A DNA stretch of 64,000 nucleotides, taken from the NCBI GenBank assembly GCA_030762175.1, contig JAUJEO010000019.1, forward strand, positions 1,060,001 to 1,124,000, given 5' to 3'. The translations under genes were made by a program, and so were the position numbers. The stretch comes from Metallyticus violacea. Lineage: Eukaryota; Arthropoda; Insecta; Mantodea; Metallyticidae. Under the pieces are notes generated by a model. It was not told where the DNA came from and did no database searches. It saw nothing but the letters and a program-made list of their open reading frames with translations. Each line of letters starts with the position of its first letter. The stretch's first letter is position 1. Shown piece after piece: positions 63,173 through 64,000 of this stretch.

Positions 63173-64000
63173 ACTGATATTCCACAGTATATTCTTCCTT
63201 GTTGAATGAGATGTTGACTAATCTGTGAGTCAGGCTGTTAATAATGACATGTTGGTTTGATCTAGGGTTGAAGCTATTATTCTTTATGTAATTATCTGTA
63301 TGTGTGGGTTTCCTGTTTATAGTAAACAAAATTGTGTTATTTCTTCTGTAGATTTTAAGGTCCAAAAAGGGCAAACATACTTCCTCCTCAGTTTCTACAG
63401 TGAACTTAATGCATTGGTCTTGCAGCTTTAGTAGTTTTAAGGCATGCTCTTGTTTGTTTGTTTGTTTTTTGTGCTATTGCAAATATGTCATCTACATAGC
63501 AAAATCATGTTTTAAAAATAAATGGAAATGCCTTAGTAATGTGTGCTTCTTCTGTGCTCATGAATAAATTTTCCAGAAATGGAGAGATGGGAATACCCAT
63601 AGCCAACTAAGAGTTTCGTTGGTAAATTTACCTTTTAATGTAAAGAAGATGTGGTCTATGCACAATTTTGTAAGATTGCGGTTATCTTCAATATCATTAA
63701 TGATGTGCTCATACTATTAAGCCATTTCTGTAGTTTAAGGAGATGTCTTTGTTTTGGAATGCAAGTGAACAAAGATGCAACATCAAAAGAGATGAGGGAA
63801 CCATCTGGCAAAATCACTGCATTGTTAATTCAATTTTTTACCAAATTGATAGAAATTGGTAATGCTTCTGCTCTGAAATTATTTCATAGTTCGAAATTTT
63901 TTACCATCCATTTAGCCAAATGCATTTATGTTATTAATTATTGGGTACATGCTTTTGTCAGTTTATGTATTTTGGAAAGGGCATTATCATAGGAAGCATA

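Larger units (their letters stand above)
62130..64000 (-). mobile_element. decayed PLE (C-like group), continues past the window
   Basis: Minus strand: PKIHK-like (about 63985), SLISFDVASLF (motif A, about 63790), LAMGIPISPFLENLF (motif B, about 63600), CYVDDIFAI (motif C, about 63490) and PFLDLKIYRRN to HRLVNIS (63374-63200). Beyond the mini-PLE comes LLNNGFN, a linker and IPYECCKMYIA (GIY-YIG with the final G lost; about 62600), then AAAEHVINECHGI. Stops throughout. Reading resumes correctly across the mini-PLE at 62889-63160. Confidence 0.75.

Overview
The window looks like insect chromosomal DNA. It is AT-rich, with long introns, microsatellites and many decayed transposons. Its one host gene has the exon structure and sequence character of the insect orthologue of RNF41/Nrdp1 (Drosophila elgi). 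The species cannot be fixed from sequence alone; the large repeat-filled introns suggest a large insect genome.

Host gene (+ strand). Five coding exons at 4304-4397, 22007-22149, 38510-38798, 46649-46804 and 60069-60338 join in frame, all with GT/AG borders, into a predicted 315-residue E3 ubiquitin ligase: a C3HC3D RING, a TRAF/SIAH-type Cys/His zinc-binding region, a coiled coil and a C-terminal USP8-interacting domain. Introns are about 17.6, 16.4, 7.9 and 13.3 kb. Everything else in 4.4-60 kb is intronic.

Mobile DNA. Penelope-like elements (PLEs: reverse transcriptase plus GIY-YIG endonuclease) dominate. Seven clear coding insertions or nested units (A1 5403-7374, A2 40600-43204, A3 56794-59847, B 31561-35964, and C inside D inside E at 24044-27254) are head-to-head inverted pairs. 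Most carry readable 8-13 bp target-site duplications (TSDs), and one end of each has an extra 30-60 nt extension. B has a 760-codon open frame and a tandem pLTR. PLE ends carry hammerhead-ribozyme-like folds; one (43043-43088, sense to RNF41) has a complete canonical core. Two non-coding mini-PLEs of about 270 bp (40793-41062 and 62889-63160), each with a perfect 12-bp TSD, resemble non-autonomous retrozyme-like elements. The window runs off its right edge inside another decayed PLE.

Other repeats. A jockey-like LINE (4.87-9.29 kb, split by A1); a second LINE family in several pieces (12.2-13.15, 28.8-36.2 split by B, 37.3-38.4, 39.3-44.1 split by A2, 52.6-53.3 kb); a third LINE fragment (15.4-16.0 kb); three copies of one mariner; other Tc1/mariner relics including one with ~200-bp terminal inverted repeats; a PIF/Harbinger relic; a hAT-like MITE; a tRNA-derived SINE in three copies; and several microsatellites. 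No functional tRNA, rRNA or CRISPR array was seen.
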